Below, piece by piece: positions 1 through 8,233 of a stretch of DNA of 64,000 nt. This DNA comes from JAEUMG01 sp046349315. GTDB lineage: Bacteria; Pseudomonadota; Alphaproteobacteria; Rhizobiales; Aestuariivirgaceae. Each line of letters starts with the position of its first letter. Within the stretch, counting starts at the first letter, position 1. The DNA is taken from NCBI GenBank assembly GCA_046349315.1, contig JAXMCQ010000003.1:186001-250000 (forward strand), in the 5' to 3' direction. The position numbers were made by a program, and so were the translations under genes. A model generated the notes under the pieces. It did no database searches, had not been told where the DNA came from, and saw only the letters and a program-made list of their open reading frames with translations.

Positions 1-393
1 GGATAGCGCCTCGGCCTCGCCGAGAAGCCCATTATTGATCGACTTCTCTTCGGTGAGTGTCCGGCGCTCATCGGTGATGATTTGCGGCTCGGCCGGTTCG
101 CCTTCCTTGGGCGGCGCGCCAAGTTCGGCGAGCCGGTTGTTGATCTCGATGAGCCGCGGCCGGAGCGACACACCGAAGCCGATCAGCGATTTCGACAGAT
201 TGTCCAGCCTGACGCGCAGGGCGACGAGCTTGGCATCGTCCTCCGCGGCTTCCGGGACGGCGCGCTCGATCGAATTGATTTCACGGCCGAACCCGGCGAT
301 CTCTTCGCGCTTCGCTCCGTAATCAGCGGCAAGCGCAAATCCGGCCCAGACCAGCGTAAATGCAAGTAAGAGTGTGGCGCGCAATGTCATCAT
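1..393 (-). CDS. Mechanosensitive ion channel protein, DUF3772 N-terminus (partial)
   Basis: The gene runs off the left edge of the window; 131 codons are open from an ATG at 393 with no stop. The first 22 residues form a signal peptide (hydrophobic LLLAFTLVWAGFALA), followed by a charged, helical region of the kind found in the DUF3772 domain that precedes the membrane and MscS domains of large rhizobial mechanosensitive channels (EINNRLAELG, then EERRTLTEEK-like text). Such proteins act as inner-membrane osmotic release valves. The start has an AGGGAG ribosome site five bases upstream; a second ATG follows directly at 390. The channel domain itself lies outside the window, so the assignment depends on the N-terminal domain only. 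Confidence 0.75.
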   Translation of the reverse strand, partial: MMTLRATLLLAFTLVWAGFALAADYGAKREEIAGFGREINSIERAVPEAAEDDAKLVALRVRLDNLSKSLIGFGVSLRPRLIEINNRLAELGAPPKEGEPAEPQIITDERRTLTEEKSINNGLLGEAEALS

Positions 394-439
394 CGGCGCT
401 CCCTACACGAAGCCCTTGCCGCCCCGCAACCTGATACCC

Positions 440-1117
440 CTACCCCATCCGCCGCAAATCCGGTGCGCGCTCCGGCAACGGAAAGCACTTGACGAAACGC
501 TGTGCCACGCGCTTGTCGCCTTCGAGTGCGACAGTGCCCGCCTTGGCCGCCTCATCGAGGGGTTGCCCGCCATAGATGACCGCCGCCAGCGCATCAGGCG
601 TCGTCCGCAGATACACATCGCAAGCCTCATCGCGCCCCGGCAGAACTGTCATCCGGTCTCCCGAAACCCGCGCCGTGAATTCATGTTCGCCGAAACTGAG
701 TCCGATCTTGCCGCGGAACCCCTTCGCGGCTTGCGGATTGAACATCGTGCGTAAGGACAGCACGATGGAATTGACGCTCATCGGTCGCCCCTGCGGCATG
801 CTGGGCGACCGCGACGCCCAGCGCCCGAAATCGCGGATGAACGGCTCGAGTTCGCGGCCCCAGGCCGATAGCTCATAGGCCGTCACCGCGGCTGGCGGCA
901 GCAATCGCCGTTTCACAACGATGGAGGAGGCTTCGAGTTCGGACAGCCTTTGCGAAAGCACATTAGGGCTGATACCGGGAAGGTCGTTGCGCAGATCGGT
1001 AAAGCGCTTAGGCCCCAGCATCAACTCGCGGATAACCAGCAATGCCCAGCGCTCGCCCACCAGCTCCAGCGCATGAGCCACCCCGCATCCGTCGTCATAG
1101 TCCCGCTTGCCTGTCAT
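440..1117 (-). CDS. HxlR-family transcriptional regulator with C-terminal SCP2-like domain
   Basis: A 225-residue regulator. Residues about 10-100 carry the HxlR winged helix (CGVAHALELVGERWALLVIRELMLGPKRFTDL, then GISPNVLSQRLSELE). The second half, about 120-215, resembles the SCP2/alkyl-sulfatase C-terminal lipid-binding fold often fused to this HTH, so a hydrophobic ligand is possible. It is divergently transcribed from the VOC and DUF899 genes across a short AT-rich gap and probably controls them and itself, as HxlR proteins commonly do. The inducer is unknown. Confidence 0.85.
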   Translation of the reverse strand: MTGKRDYDDGCGVAHALELVGERWALLVIRELMLGPKRFTDLRNDLPGISPNVLSQRLSELEASSIVVKRRLLPPAAVTAYELSAWGRELEPFIRDFGRWASRSPSMPQGRPMSVNSIVLSLRTMFNPQAAKGFRGKIGLSFGEHEFTARVSGDRMTVLPGRDEACDVYLRTTPDALAAVIYGGQPLDEAAKAGTVALEGDKRVAQRFVKCFPLPERAPDLRRMG

Positions 1118-1146
1118 CGCCTGTCAGCAGTCTTGCACGATTCGTC

Positions 1147-1173
1147 TTGACACCACTATAGTACGAATATAGG
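1147..1173 (+). promoter_or_regulatory. Promoter and probable HxlR operator between divergent genes
   Basis: A consensus -35 TTGACA (1147-1152) and a -10-like TATAGG (1168-1173) lie 15 bases apart in an otherwise AT-rich stretch. The 8-bp palindrome ACTATAGT (1155-1162) sits inside the spacer and TACGAA occurs at 1162-1167 and again at 1192-1197 region, which fits an operator for the divergent HxlR protein. The promoter would start RNA about 35 bases before the VOC gene. No binding evidence exists; the spacer is shorter than ideal. Confidence 0.45.
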
Positions 1174-1215
1174 ACTCGATAATACGAAATTACAATGCAA
1201 TCAATGGAAACCGCC

Positions 1216-1620
1216 ATGAGCCGCAAGATATTCGTCAACCTCCCGGTCAATAACCTGGAAAAATCCAAGGCCTTCTTCGGAAAGCTGGGCTTTACCTTCA
1301 ACACGCAATTCACCGACGAAACTGCGGCCTGCATGGTGATCAGCGAGGACATTTACGCGATGCTGCTGACGCACGACAAATGGCGCCAGTTCACCGATCG
1401 CGAAATTGCCGGCCCCAAGGTGCTCGAGGTGATGACCTGCCTTTCCGCCGACAATCGCGATGAAGTGAACCGCCTTGTCGATGCCGCGGTGTCGGCCGGT
1501 GGCGAGGAGAAACGCCCGGCCCAGGATTACGGCTTCATGTTCATGCGGAGCTTCGAGGATCTCGACGGCCATGTCTGGGAGTTCGCATGGATGGATCCCG
1601 CCCACATTCAACAGAGTTGA
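1216..1620 (+). CDS. VOC family (glyoxalase/bleomycin-resistance fold) protein
   Basis: About 134 residues beginning MSRKIFVNLPVNNLEKSKAFFGKLGFTFN, the first beta-alpha-beta module of the vicinal-oxygen-chelate fold; the second ends in DLDGHVWEFAWMDP, with the usual glutamate of the metal site. Substrate cannot be told. ATGs at 1195 and 1204 are in frame, but the family begins at the third (1216), which has GGA a few bases upstream. The gene is followed 13 bases later by a DUF899 gene, and the two probably form an operon controlled by the divergent HxlR regulator. Confidence 0.85.
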   Translation: MSRKIFVNLPVNNLEKSKAFFGKLGFTFNTQFTDETAACMVISEDIYAMLLTHDKWRQFTDREIAGPKVLEVMTCLSADNRDEVNRLVDAAVSAGGEEKRPAQDYGFMFMRSFEDLDGHVWEFAWMDPAHIQQS

Positions 1621-1633
1621 CAAGGAGGTTCGC

Positions 1634-2368
1634 ATGACCGCCCATCAAGTCGTCTCCGAGAAGGAATGGCTTAAGGCCCGCAAGGTGCTGCTTGCCCGCG
1701 AGCGCGAACTCACGCATCTGCACGACAAGATTGCGGAAGAACGCCGTGCCCTGCCCTGGGTCAAGGTCGCGAAGGATTATATCTTCGATAGCCCCTCAGG
1801 CAAAGTGAGGCTCATCGATCTCTTCGGACTGAGAAGCCAGCTTGCCGTCTATCATTTCATGCTGGCACCCGACTCCGATCATCTCTGCGAGGGCTGTTCG
1901 TTTCTGGCCGATCACATCGACGCCGCGCGCCAGCATTTCGAGCATGCCGATCTCGCCTTCGCGGCGATCTCGCGTGCGCCCATCACGCGCATCGAGCAGG
2001 TCAGGAAGCGTATGGGCTGGCACTTCACCTGGGTGTCGTCGAATGCCAACAGCTTCAATTATGATTACGGTGTCTCGTTCACCGACGAGCAGGTGAAAGA
2101 CAGGACCTGTGGCTATAATTACGGCACCACGCCCTATAATCACCAGGACTTGCCCGGCACCAGCATCTTCTCGCGCGACAAGGCCACCAATCTCTTCCAC
2201 ACCTATTCGGCCTATACGCGCGGCTGCGAACAGCTTATCGGTGCCATGAATTGGCTCGATCTCGCGCCCAAGGGCCGCAATGAATCCGACACGATGAGCT
2301 GGCTCAAGCTCCACGACGAATATGACAAGGCCAAATCATCCTGCTGCGCGTCCCACGTCGCGGCGTGA
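1634..2368 (+). CDS. DUF899 family thioredoxin-like protein
   Basis: A 244-residue protein with an AGGAGG ribosome site seven bases before the ATG at 1634. It has the DUF899 pattern: LPWVKVAKDYIFDSPSGKVRLIDLFGLRSQLAVYHFML, then the CEGCSFLAD cysteine pair near residue 88 in a thioredoxin-like fold, ending in YDKAKSSCCASH. DUF899 proteins are predicted redox proteins of unknown substrate. It is cotranscribed with the VOC gene. The open frame continues upstream to 1475, but that extension overlaps the VOC gene and lacks a ribosome site. Confidence 0.88.
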   Translation: MTAHQVVSEKEWLKARKVLLARERELTHLHDKIAEERRALPWVKVAKDYIFDSPSGKVRLIDLFGLRSQLAVYHFMLAPDSDHLCEGCSFLADHIDAARQHFEHADLAFAAISRAPITRIEQVRKRMGWHFTWVSSNANSFNYDYGVSFTDEQVKDRTCGYNYGTTPYNHQDLPGTSIFSRDKATNLFHTYSAYTRGCEQLIGAMNWLDLAPKGRNESDTMSWLKLHDEYDKAKSSCCASHVAA

Positions 2369-2369
2369 C

Positions 2370-2508
2370 GCTATCCCCTCGCCCCGCTTTGGCGGGGAGA
2401 GGGTGCCGCGAAAGCGCCGGGTGAGGGGCAACTCTAAGCATCAAACACGCCTCTCATCCGCCGTACGGGCACCTTCTCCCCGCATGCGGGGAGAAGGAAG
2501 AGGCCACA
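2370..2508. repeat. Rhizobial-type palindromic intergenic repeat
   Basis: Two GC-rich hairpins fill the gap between the convergent DUF899 and metY genes. The first is CCCCTCGCCCCGC-ttt-GGCGGGGAGAGGGTG followed by the tail CGCGAAAGCGCCGGGTGAGGGG; the second is CCTTCTCCCCGC-at-GCGGGGAGAAGG. The hairpin-plus-tail layout recurs at 18172 and 18819 in this window. Such dispersed elements in rhizobia usually sit at gene ends and may act as terminators or RNA-stability hairpins. Confidence 0.7.
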
Positions 2509-2517
2509 TTGCTATCC

Positions 2518-3834
2518 CTATGCCGCCTTCGCCATTCTGCCTTCGCTCGCCATCAAGGCCTGGTCGAGATCGGCGATGATGTCATCGGCATGCTCGATGC
2601 CGACCGAAAGCCGCACATAGCCGGGTGTCACGCCAGTCGCACGCTGTTCGGCTTCCGACAATTGCGAATGCGTAGTGGAGGCCGGATGGATGGCGAGCGT
2701 CCGGACGTCGCCGATATTGGCGACGTGGTAGACGAGCTTCAGCGCATCGATGAAGCGCTTGCCCGCCTCGACGCCGCCCTTCAATTCGAACCCGACGAGC
2801 CCGCCGCGTCCGCCTTTCAGATAGCGGTCGGCCCTCGCCGCGATGTCCATCGGCTGGTCCATGCCCGGATAGATCACCCGGATTACCGAGCGCTGCTTCT
2901 TCAGATACTCCGCGATGATCGCGCCATTGCGGCAATGCTCGCGCATCCTGAGCGGCAATGTCTCGAGTCCTTGAATGAACTGGAACGCATTGAACGGGCT
3001 CATCGACATGCCGAGATCGCGTTGCAATGTCGTCCGCGCTTTCAAGATATAGGCAACCGGCCCCAAGGGCTTCGCCGCTTCCGTCCAGATCGCGCCATGA
3101 TAGGAAGGATCGGGCCGGGTCAGCATCGGAAAGCGCGCAGCATTGGCCTCCCAGTCGAAATTGCCGCCATCGATGATCATCCCGCCGATCGAGGTGCCAT
3201 GGCCGCCGATATATTTGGTCGTTGAATAGACGACGATCGCCGCGCCGTGCTCGAAGGGCCGGCACAAAACCGGTGCCGCCGTATTGTCCATGATCAGCGG
3301 CACGCCGAGCTTGCGGCCGATCTCTGCGACTTCCGCGATCGGAAAAACGGCAAGCTTCGGATTGGGAAGCGTCTCGGCATAATAAGCCTTGGTGCGCTTG
3401 TCGGTCGCCGCAGCAAAGGCTTGTGGATCCGCCGGATCGACGAAGCGCACCTCGATGCCCATGGTCTTGAAGGTGTGGGCGAAGAGGTTCCACGAACCGC
3501 CATAGAGATCGGTCGAACTCACAATATTGTCACCGGCCTGCGCGATATTCTGGATCGCCATCGCGCTCGCCGCCTGGCCGGAACTCACCGCCAGCGCCGC
3601 GGCACCGCCTTCCAAAGCCGCCATGCGCGCTTCGAGCGCATCGGTGGTCGGATTCATGATGCGGCTGTAGATCTGCCCCAGCTCTTTCAGCGCGAAGAGA
3701 TTGGCCGCGTGTTCGCTGTCGCGGAATTGGTAGGAGGTCGTCTGATAGATCGGCACCGCCACGGCGCCATTGGTTGCATCCATCCGCGGGCCGGCATGAA
3801 TGGCGATGGTAGCTGCGTTTTGCGAAGTCGTCAT
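2518..3834 (-). CDS. metY: O-acetylhomoserine sulfhydrylase (aminocarboxypropyltransferase)
   Basis: A 438-residue PLP enzyme of the Cys/Met metabolism family, cytoplasmic, making homocysteine from O-acetylhomoserine and sulfide. Visible features are AIHAGPRMDATNGAVAVPIYQTTSYQF at the N-terminus, the SSGQAASA phosphate loop near residue 84, DNTAAPVLCRPFEHGA, and VVYSTTKYIGGHG with the PLP lysine near residue 206. The length matches the family. An AGGAG site lies before the ATG. It is the last gene of a DUF1127-hydrolase-metY run, 24 bases after the hydrolase. A related O-succinylhomoserine enzyme is the only real alternative; the length and ISLAND-like insert favour MetY. Confidence 0.9.
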   Translation of the reverse strand: MTTSQNAATIAIHAGPRMDATNGAVAVPIYQTTSYQFRDSEHAANLFALKELGQIYSRIMNPTTDALEARMAALEGGAAALAVSSGQAASAMAIQNIAQAGDNIVSSTDLYGGSWNLFAHTFKTMGIEVRFVDPADPQAFAAATDKRTKAYYAETLPNPKLAVFPIAEVAEIGRKLGVPLIMDNTAAPVLCRPFEHGAAIVVYSTTKYIGGHGTSIGGMIIDGGNFDWEANAARFPMLTRPDPSYHGAIWTEAAKPLGPVAYILKARTTLQRDLGMSMSPFNAFQFIQGLETLPLRMREHCRNGAIIAEYLKKQRSVIRVIYPGMDQPMDIAARADRYLKGGRGGLVGFELKGGVEAGKRFIDALKLVYHVANIGDVRTLAIHPASTTHSQLSEAEQRATGVTPGYVRLSVGIEHADDIIADLDQALMASEGRMAKAA

Positions 3835-3858
3835 GGGAAGTCTCCTGTTGATTGAAGC

Positions 3859-4659
3859 TTAGGCGGCACGGGGAAAGCGCATCTGTGTTGCTTGCGCCCG
3901 CTGGAAATGATGCTTGAGGATTTGCGCTACCGCGCCCGCATGGGTGAGCGGCAGCATGTGGCCAGCCTCGCTCAGCTGGATCGCCTTGGCGTCATCGATG
4001 GCACCAGCAATCATTCGCCCAAGATGCTGGACCAGCACCGGCGACTGGCTGCCAATGATCATGAGCATCGGAGCCTTCACCATCGCGCACGACTCGACCG
4101 GCCAATTTTCTCGCGCGACAGATGTGAAATTACCGATGATTGTCTCCGCCGCAGCAACGAGGCTCGCCTGCTTATCCGGGTGAAACCGGGCGAAACTGCC
4201 CTCCCCGCACCAGAAATCGACGAAGCCCCGTACACCCGGCCTCGCATCGCCCGCGGCATGTGCCTTGCGCAAGCGCACTTCGACCTCCGCAATGTCGGCA
4301 TACATCTGCCGTTCGAGATGGCCGCCGTCACGCAGCAAGTGAAACACCGCAGGCTCAATCAATGTCAGGCTCTTGATGCGTTCGGGAAACGCCATGGCGA
4401 GCTTGAGCGCCACCGCACCGCCATAGGAATGGCCGACGAGATGCACGCGTTGGCCGGGGCCCACCGCGCTCTTGGCGATTCTGTAGGCCTCGTCGGCGAT
4501 CAATCCACCGGCTGCCTCGTGGCAGAGCACGCAATGACCGGGAAGCGACGGCATGCGTACCTCGAAGCCGGAAAGCCCGGCGGCAACACCCGCCCACTGG
4601 CTGGGCTTGCCGGCCGTGCCGTGCAGCAGCACGACCGGGTGGTTGGAGGACATTTGCAT
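3859..4659 (-). CDS. Alpha/beta hydrolase
   Basis: A 266-residue alpha/beta-hydrolase fold protein. It shows the oxyanion HGTAGKPSQW at residues 9-20, the nucleophile elbow GHSYGG near residue 80, and a C-terminal SEAGHMLPL with the catalytic histidine. The ATG at 4659 has GGGAGG seven bases upstream and starts one base after the DUF1127 stop, so translation is probably coupled; an ATG at 4683 would extend the protein into that gene. It precedes metY by 24 bases. It lacks the long insertion of MetX acyltransferases, so a role in methionine synthesis is only suggested by position. Confidence 0.8.
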   Translation of the reverse strand: MQMSSNHPVVLLHGTAGKPSQWAGVAAGLSGFEVRMPSLPGHCVLCHEAAGGLIADEAYRIAKSAVGPGQRVHLVGHSYGGAVALKLAMAFPERIKSLTLIEPAVFHLLRDGGHLERQMYADIAEVEVRLRKAHAAGDARPGVRGFVDFWCGEGSFARFHPDKQASLVAAAETIIGNFTSVARENWPVESCAMVKAPMLMIIGSQSPVLVQHLGRMIAGAIDDAKAIQLSEAGHMLPLTHAGAVAQILKHHFQRAQATQMRFPRAA

Positions 4660-4660
4660 G

Positions 4661-4900
4661 TCACGCCCTCCCCCGGCCGCCATACACCGCGGCCACGATA
4701 TTGCCGCGCTGGATGCCGATATCCTTCAAGAGGTGATCGGGCAGGTCGCGCACATGCAATGCGTCCAGCTTGAACTGCCGCCGCCGAATAACCCGTCCGA
4801 AGGTCATCCGGCCGGCCGCTATCAGCAGCGACGAGAGCGACATCGATGCGCTGCTTTCGTGCGCACCGCTCGCTCCGTGGGAAGTTGAGAGGAATGACAT
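4661..4900 (-). CDS. DUF1127 domain small protein
   Basis: A 79-residue basic protein. Its C-terminal half, FKLDALHVRDLPDHLLKDIGIQRGNI, is a typical DUF1127 helix pair (L..l.d..L.DIGi.r..i). DUF1127 proteins are small arginine-rich factors, some of which bind RNA or influence phosphate and nitrogen responses. The ATG at 4900 has AGGAG six bases upstream; longer in-frame starts up to 5095 exist but have no comparable site. It heads the hydrolase-metY operon with a one-base gap. Confidence 0.8.
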   Translation of the reverse strand: MSFLSTSHGASGAHESSASMSLSSLLIAAGRMTFGRVIRRRQFKLDALHVRDLPDHLLKDIGIQRGNIVAAVYGGRGRA

Positions 4901-5289
4901 TTGATACTCCTGAGCGTTGTTGGGGTCGTCGTGTCGGTGGGACTCGATCGCCCGTTTCATGGATGATCGAAATAGAACGCCAAGGCTGACTGCAGAATGA
5001 CTGAGATGCCGGAAAGATTGGCCGAAACTCCGCAGTGCGATTTTCTCATTCACACTCGGTTCATATGCGCGACGCGGCAGAAACAATTGAAACATTCGCT
5101 GAAATACTTCTCTGCATCTGTTTCAGTTAGTCATGGAATGAATCGTCATCCTCGGGCGTTCTATCTCTTACGGCGATGAGCGGCACGCCGGCTTTCGATG
5201 GTTGCAATGCCGGATTGATTGACGAGGCTCTGCCGTACGACCGCCAGGTTCATCCTCGGTTCATGTCCATCGGGTGGAATAGGGAAGCT
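4901..5289. promoter_or_regulatory. Divergent intergenic region with GGTTCAT repeats
   Basis: This 389-base gap lies between the DUF1127 operon and the divergent AraC gene, and I see no gene in it. GGTTCAT occurs at 5058-5064, 5247-5253 and 5258-5264. The last two are an 11-bp direct repeat, one helical turn apart, the spacing AraC proteins favour, and the 10-mer CTCGGTTCAT recurs exactly 200 bp apart (5055 and 5255). These may be binding sites of the adjacent regulator. Confidence 0.4.
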
Positions 5290-6249
5290 ATGGATACATT
5301 GTCTGAGATACTGCGTTCCGTCCGTCTCCAGGGCGGCGTCTTTCTCGATGGACGCTTCACGGCACCTTGGAGTGTCGAATCGAGTCTTACCGTGGAAGAG
5401 ATGCGCGCCTTCATGCCGGCGCCCGAAGAGATTTTCGGATTGCATTACGTGATCGAGGGCACGCTTTATTGCGAAGTCGAAGGCGAACCGCCGCTTGTGG
5501 TGAGGGCCGGCGAATTATTGCTCTTGCCGCGCAATGACACGCATGTCCTCTCCGACCGGCCCGGCCAGCAGGCGCGCGACGTGACCGACCTGATACTTCC
5601 AGGTGCGCAGGGCGGCCTCAACCGCATTCACTATGGCGGTGGCGGCACCGCAACTCACATTGTTTGCGGCTATCTCGGCAATGAAGAGCGGCGCAATCCT
5701 TTGATCTCGACCTTACCTCGCATGCTGAAGGTGAACATTGCCGAGGGCGCCTCGCGCGACTGGGTCGAATCCTCGGTACGCTACGGCGCCCAGCAATTGA
5801 TGCAGGGCTTGCTCGCTTCATCGGGCGTCATGGCGAGATTGTCCGAGCTGCTCTTCGTCGAGGCGGTGCGCGCCTACGCCGAAACCCGCGAGCGCCAGGA
5901 TCGCGACTGGCTGCACGGGCTTCAGGATCCTCATGTCGGGCGTGCGCTCGCCGTCATGCACGACCGTCTCGATCATCCCTGGACGACGGACGAGCTTGCG
6001 CGCGAAGTCGGCGTATCGCGCAGCGTCCTCTCCGAACGCTTCAACGACACGATCGGTGCGCCACCCATGCGCTATCTCACCCAGTCGCGCATGCAGCTCG
6101 CCAAGGAACTATTGCGCCAGCGCCGCCGCTCCATCCCCCAGATCGCCGTCGATGTCGGCTATGAGGCGGAGGCCGCCTTCAACCGCGCCTTCAAGCGCGA
6201 AGTCGGCATTCCCCCCGCCGCCTGGCGCGACGCACATGCGGCCGGCTGA
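5290..6249 (+). CDS. AraC-family regulator with N-terminal cupin domain
   Basis: A 319-residue regulator. Residues about 1-180 form a cupin_6 ligand domain (SVRLQGGVFLDGRFTAPWSV, then GELLLLPRNDTHVLSD); residues 215-315 hold the two AraC helix-turn-helices (WTTDELAREVGVSRSVLSERFNDTIGAPPMRYL, then IPQIAVDVGYEAEAAFNRAFKREVGIPPAAWR). This architecture is frequent in rhizobia. The ATG at 5290 follows AGGGAAG; the frame also contains an earlier ATG at 5176 with no site. It is divergent from the DUF1127-hydrolase-metY operon, a plausible target. Confidence 0.9.
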   Translation: MDTLSEILRSVRLQGGVFLDGRFTAPWSVESSLTVEEMRAFMPAPEEIFGLHYVIEGTLYCEVEGEPPLVVRAGELLLLPRNDTHVLSDRPGQQARDVTDLILPGAQGGLNRIHYGGGGTATHIVCGYLGNEERRNPLISTLPRMLKVNIAEGASRDWVESSVRYGAQQLMQGLLASSGVMARLSELLFVEAVRAYAETRERQDRDWLHGLQDPHVGRALAVMHDRLDHPWTTDELAREVGVSRSVLSERFNDTIGAPPMRYLTQSRMQLAKELLRQRRRSIPQIAVDVGYEAEAAFNRAFKREVGIPPAAWRDAHAAG

Positions 6250-6315
6250 CCCGCCGCCATTATTGATCCGGCGGCTGCGCCGCGTTAGTAATCGGCTGTA
6301 TCAGGGGTAATGCCG

Positions 6316-6921
6316 ATGGCGGTTTCACGCCGCACCTTTGTGATGGCACTCACTGCAGCGGGGCTTCTCCCCGGCTGCAGCGCGTCGGATCAGCTTGCCG
6401 GCGAGCCCTTCCCGGTGCGCGAATCCGATCCGGAAGCGATCGCGCCAGAATTTCGCCGCACCACCATCGCCTATCAGACGACCGAAAAGCCTGGAGCCAT
6501 TGTCGTCGATACTGACCAGCGCTTTCTCTATCACGTTGAGCCTGCCGGCCAAGCGACGCGCTACGGCATCGGCGTCGGCCGCGCCGGCCGCACCTGGTAT
6601 GGCGAGGCCGAGGTCGGGCGCAAGGAGAAATGGCCCGTGTGGGTGCCGACGCCGGAGCACATCGCCGAGTTCCCGCAGCACGTCAAATACACGCGCGGCG
6701 GCATGCCCGGCGGCAAGGGCAATCCCATGGGTGCGCGCGCCCTCTATCTCTACCAGGGCGGCGTCGACACGGTGATCCGCATTCACGGCGCGATCCTGCC
6801 GAGCATGATCGGCAAACGCAGCACGGCGGGCTGCATCAGCCTGCTCAATGTCGATATCATCCACCTCTATGACCAGGTCGATATCGGCACCCGGGTGGTG
6901 ATCCTCCCACCCAATACCTGA
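6316..6921 (+). CDS. L,D-transpeptidase (ErfK/YbiS type), lipoprotein
   Basis: About 201 residues. The N-terminus SRRTFVMALTAAGLLPGCS combines a twin-arginine-like pair with a lipobox, suggesting an exported lipoprotein. The YkuD domain runs from about 60 to 198 with IHGAILPSMIGKRSTAGCIS, which holds the catalytic His and Cys (S-x-G-C). It would form 3-3 crosslinks or attach proteins to peptidoglycan in the periplasm. AGGGG at 6303 is eight bases from the ATG at 6316 but only two from the ATG at 6310, so the later start is preferred. A second, unrelated-type L,D-transpeptidase lies at 23810. Confidence 0.88.
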   Translation: MAVSRRTFVMALTAAGLLPGCSASDQLAGEPFPVRESDPEAIAPEFRRTTIAYQTTEKPGAIVVDTDQRFLYHVEPAGQATRYGIGVGRAGRTWYGEAEVGRKEKWPVWVPTPEHIAEFPQHVKYTRGGMPGGKGNPMGARALYLYQGGVDTVIRIHGAILPSMIGKRSTAGCISLLNVDIIHLYDQVDIGTRVVILPPNT

Positions 6922-7044
6922 CACAGGCCGCGTGGCGCCGGCTCCTGGCCCCGTTTCTAAACGCGAGATGAACCCGCCATTCACGGTCGGTTCGCAAGCC
7001 GCGAGTCACATTGGCTTCGGGACGCTTAAGAGGAGGGATTGTCA

Positions 7045-7164
7045 ATGTTTGGTTTGGTCGGCTTCTTCAAATCATACTTCGCCCGCCGCCCGGAGCCCTG
7101 CCGGCTACAGGATGACATGCTCCGCGACATCGGCATCGGCCGCATCACCGCCGAGTTCCCGTAA
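7045..7164 (+). CDS. DUF1127 mini-protein (39 residues)
   Basis: A short gene with a perfect AGGAGG eight bases before its ATG. The product reads MFGLVGFFKSYFARRPEP then DDMLRDIGIGRITAEF, the compact DUF1127 form common in rhizobia. It is highly basic in its first half. A degraded near-copy of the last 17 codons lies at 9851-9925. Its function is unknown; relatives act as small regulatory proteins. Confidence 0.75.
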   Translation: MFGLVGFFKSYFARRPEPCRLQDDMLRDIGIGRITAEFP

Positions 7165-7598
7165 GCAGAGCCGGATGCCGATCGTTGCGCTTCCCCCCGG
7201 GTCGGCGCTGGCGGCTTCGATGTCCTGCTGCCCGCCTGCCGTTCCCTGAAGCGGCGCTGTCTTGAACGATGCCGCCAAGTAAGACGCGGGAAATTTTTCG
7301 CCCGAAGGCGCCAGAAGATCCCGATGCGATACTGCGCTTAAATGCGAACCCCGCCTGCCTAGGGGGCTAATCAGCTTAGCATCGTTACTATCGAGGTAAG
7401 CTTGCCTCGCCCAAGCCGCGAGCGGAATGCTCAGGACCCCGCCGAACCTACTGCGCAATGGTGGAAGCAGAGACAAACATTCCGCGCACTCACAGGTTCC
7501 AACGCGTTTGCGCACAATTTTGTGACAGCCCAAAATGCCAATATCTATTCGGGCTGGACAGGCCTACGAGTGAGTTAGCCTCCGCTCGTAATGTAGCG
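7165..7598. other. Non-coding gap after DUF1127
   Basis: No gene is supported in these 434 bases. A loose inverted repeat, GAGGT-AAGCTT-GCCTC (7394-7410 area), resembles the TAGGC-N6-GCCTA sites near the FixJ-like system. The stretch GTAAGACGCGGGAAATTTTTCG near 7274 resembles sequence just after the DUF1127 remnant at 9922, suggesting both regions derive from one duplicated segment. Confidence 0.35.
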
Positions 7599-7850
7599 AT
7601 GGAAAACACAAATTGGGTCTGGCTTTCGCAAGAGGGACGCTCCCGCATGATGCCGATTGACGATATTCGCACGATAATCGGCGACGCGCTTGAGCGAAAC
7701 CAGGCCGTGGACACAGCCGAGGTCGCTCTGTTGGCTCAGAAGCTTCATCCGCAATACAGCATCGCCGAACTGACGGCGACGGTCGCCGAACAGCGCTCCT
7801 TGATGCGTGAGCTTAGGCTTTGGCCAAAGGCAGGGCCACATTCGCTTTAG
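7599..7850 (+). CDS. Hypothetical small protein
   Basis: An 83-residue frame, MENTNWVWLSQEGRSRMMPIDDIRTIIG and onward, with helical-looking, evenly charged sequence (DALERNQAVDTAEVALLAQKLHPQY, then ELTATVAEQRSLMREL). Codon use at third positions looks like real coding DNA. The ATG at 7599 has no clear ribosome site; an internal double ATG at 7647 follows GAGGG and could be the true start. I do not recognise the family. The gene is convergent with rpsU, 14 bases from its stop. Confidence 0.45.
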   Translation: MENTNWVWLSQEGRSRMMPIDDIRTIIGDALERNQAVDTAEVALLAQKLHPQYSIAELTATVAEQRSLMRELRLWPKAGPHSL

Positions 7851-7864
7851 CGGTAAAGACCGCC

Positions 7865-8191
7865 TCAGGATGGCCTGACGGTCGCCGGTTTGGCGGCATC
7901 GCCATTACTGGCCTGCACTTGCGGCACTGGCGTCCCCCACCGTGAGCGCCCGCCGCCGGCCGCCGGCACCTTGGGCTTGGGCATTGGAATCAGGCCTTCT
8001 CTTTGGGCTTTCTTCCGCGCCAGTTTCTTCGCCCGGCGGATGGCCTCCGCGCGTTCTCGAACGCGTTTCTCGGAGGGCTTTTCATAGGCTCGCCTGTTTC
8101 TCATCTCGCGGAAGATGCCCTCGCGCTGCATCTTCTTCTTCAGCACACGAAGTGCCTGCTCGACATTGTTGTCGCGAACCATGACCTGCAT
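7865..8191 (-). CDS. rpsU: 30S ribosomal protein S21
   Basis: A 108-residue S21. The core is MQVMVRDNNVEQALRVLKKKMQREGIFREMRNRRAYEKPSEKRVRERAEAIRRAKKLARKK, followed by a low-complexity tail rich in Pro, Gly and Ala that rhizobial S21 proteins commonly carry. It joins the 30S platform near the anti-Shine-Dalgarno sequence. Its upstream neighbours on the same strand are a small conserved protein and cspA, a grouping that suggests shared cold or stress regulation. Confidence 0.95.
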   Translation of the reverse strand: MQVMVRDNNVEQALRVLKKKMQREGIFREMRNRRAYEKPSEKRVRERAEAIRRAKKLARKKAQREGLIPMPKPKVPAAGGGRSRWGTPVPQVQASNGDAAKPATVRPS

Positions 8192-8233
8192 GAAGTGCCC
8201 TCTGTTCCGTTGCTGACGAACTATCGAATAGGC

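Noticed and set aside
4901..5289. SAM riboswitch upstream of the metY operon
   Set aside because: I could not find the SAM-II core pattern in this gap, and metY itself has only 24 bases before it.
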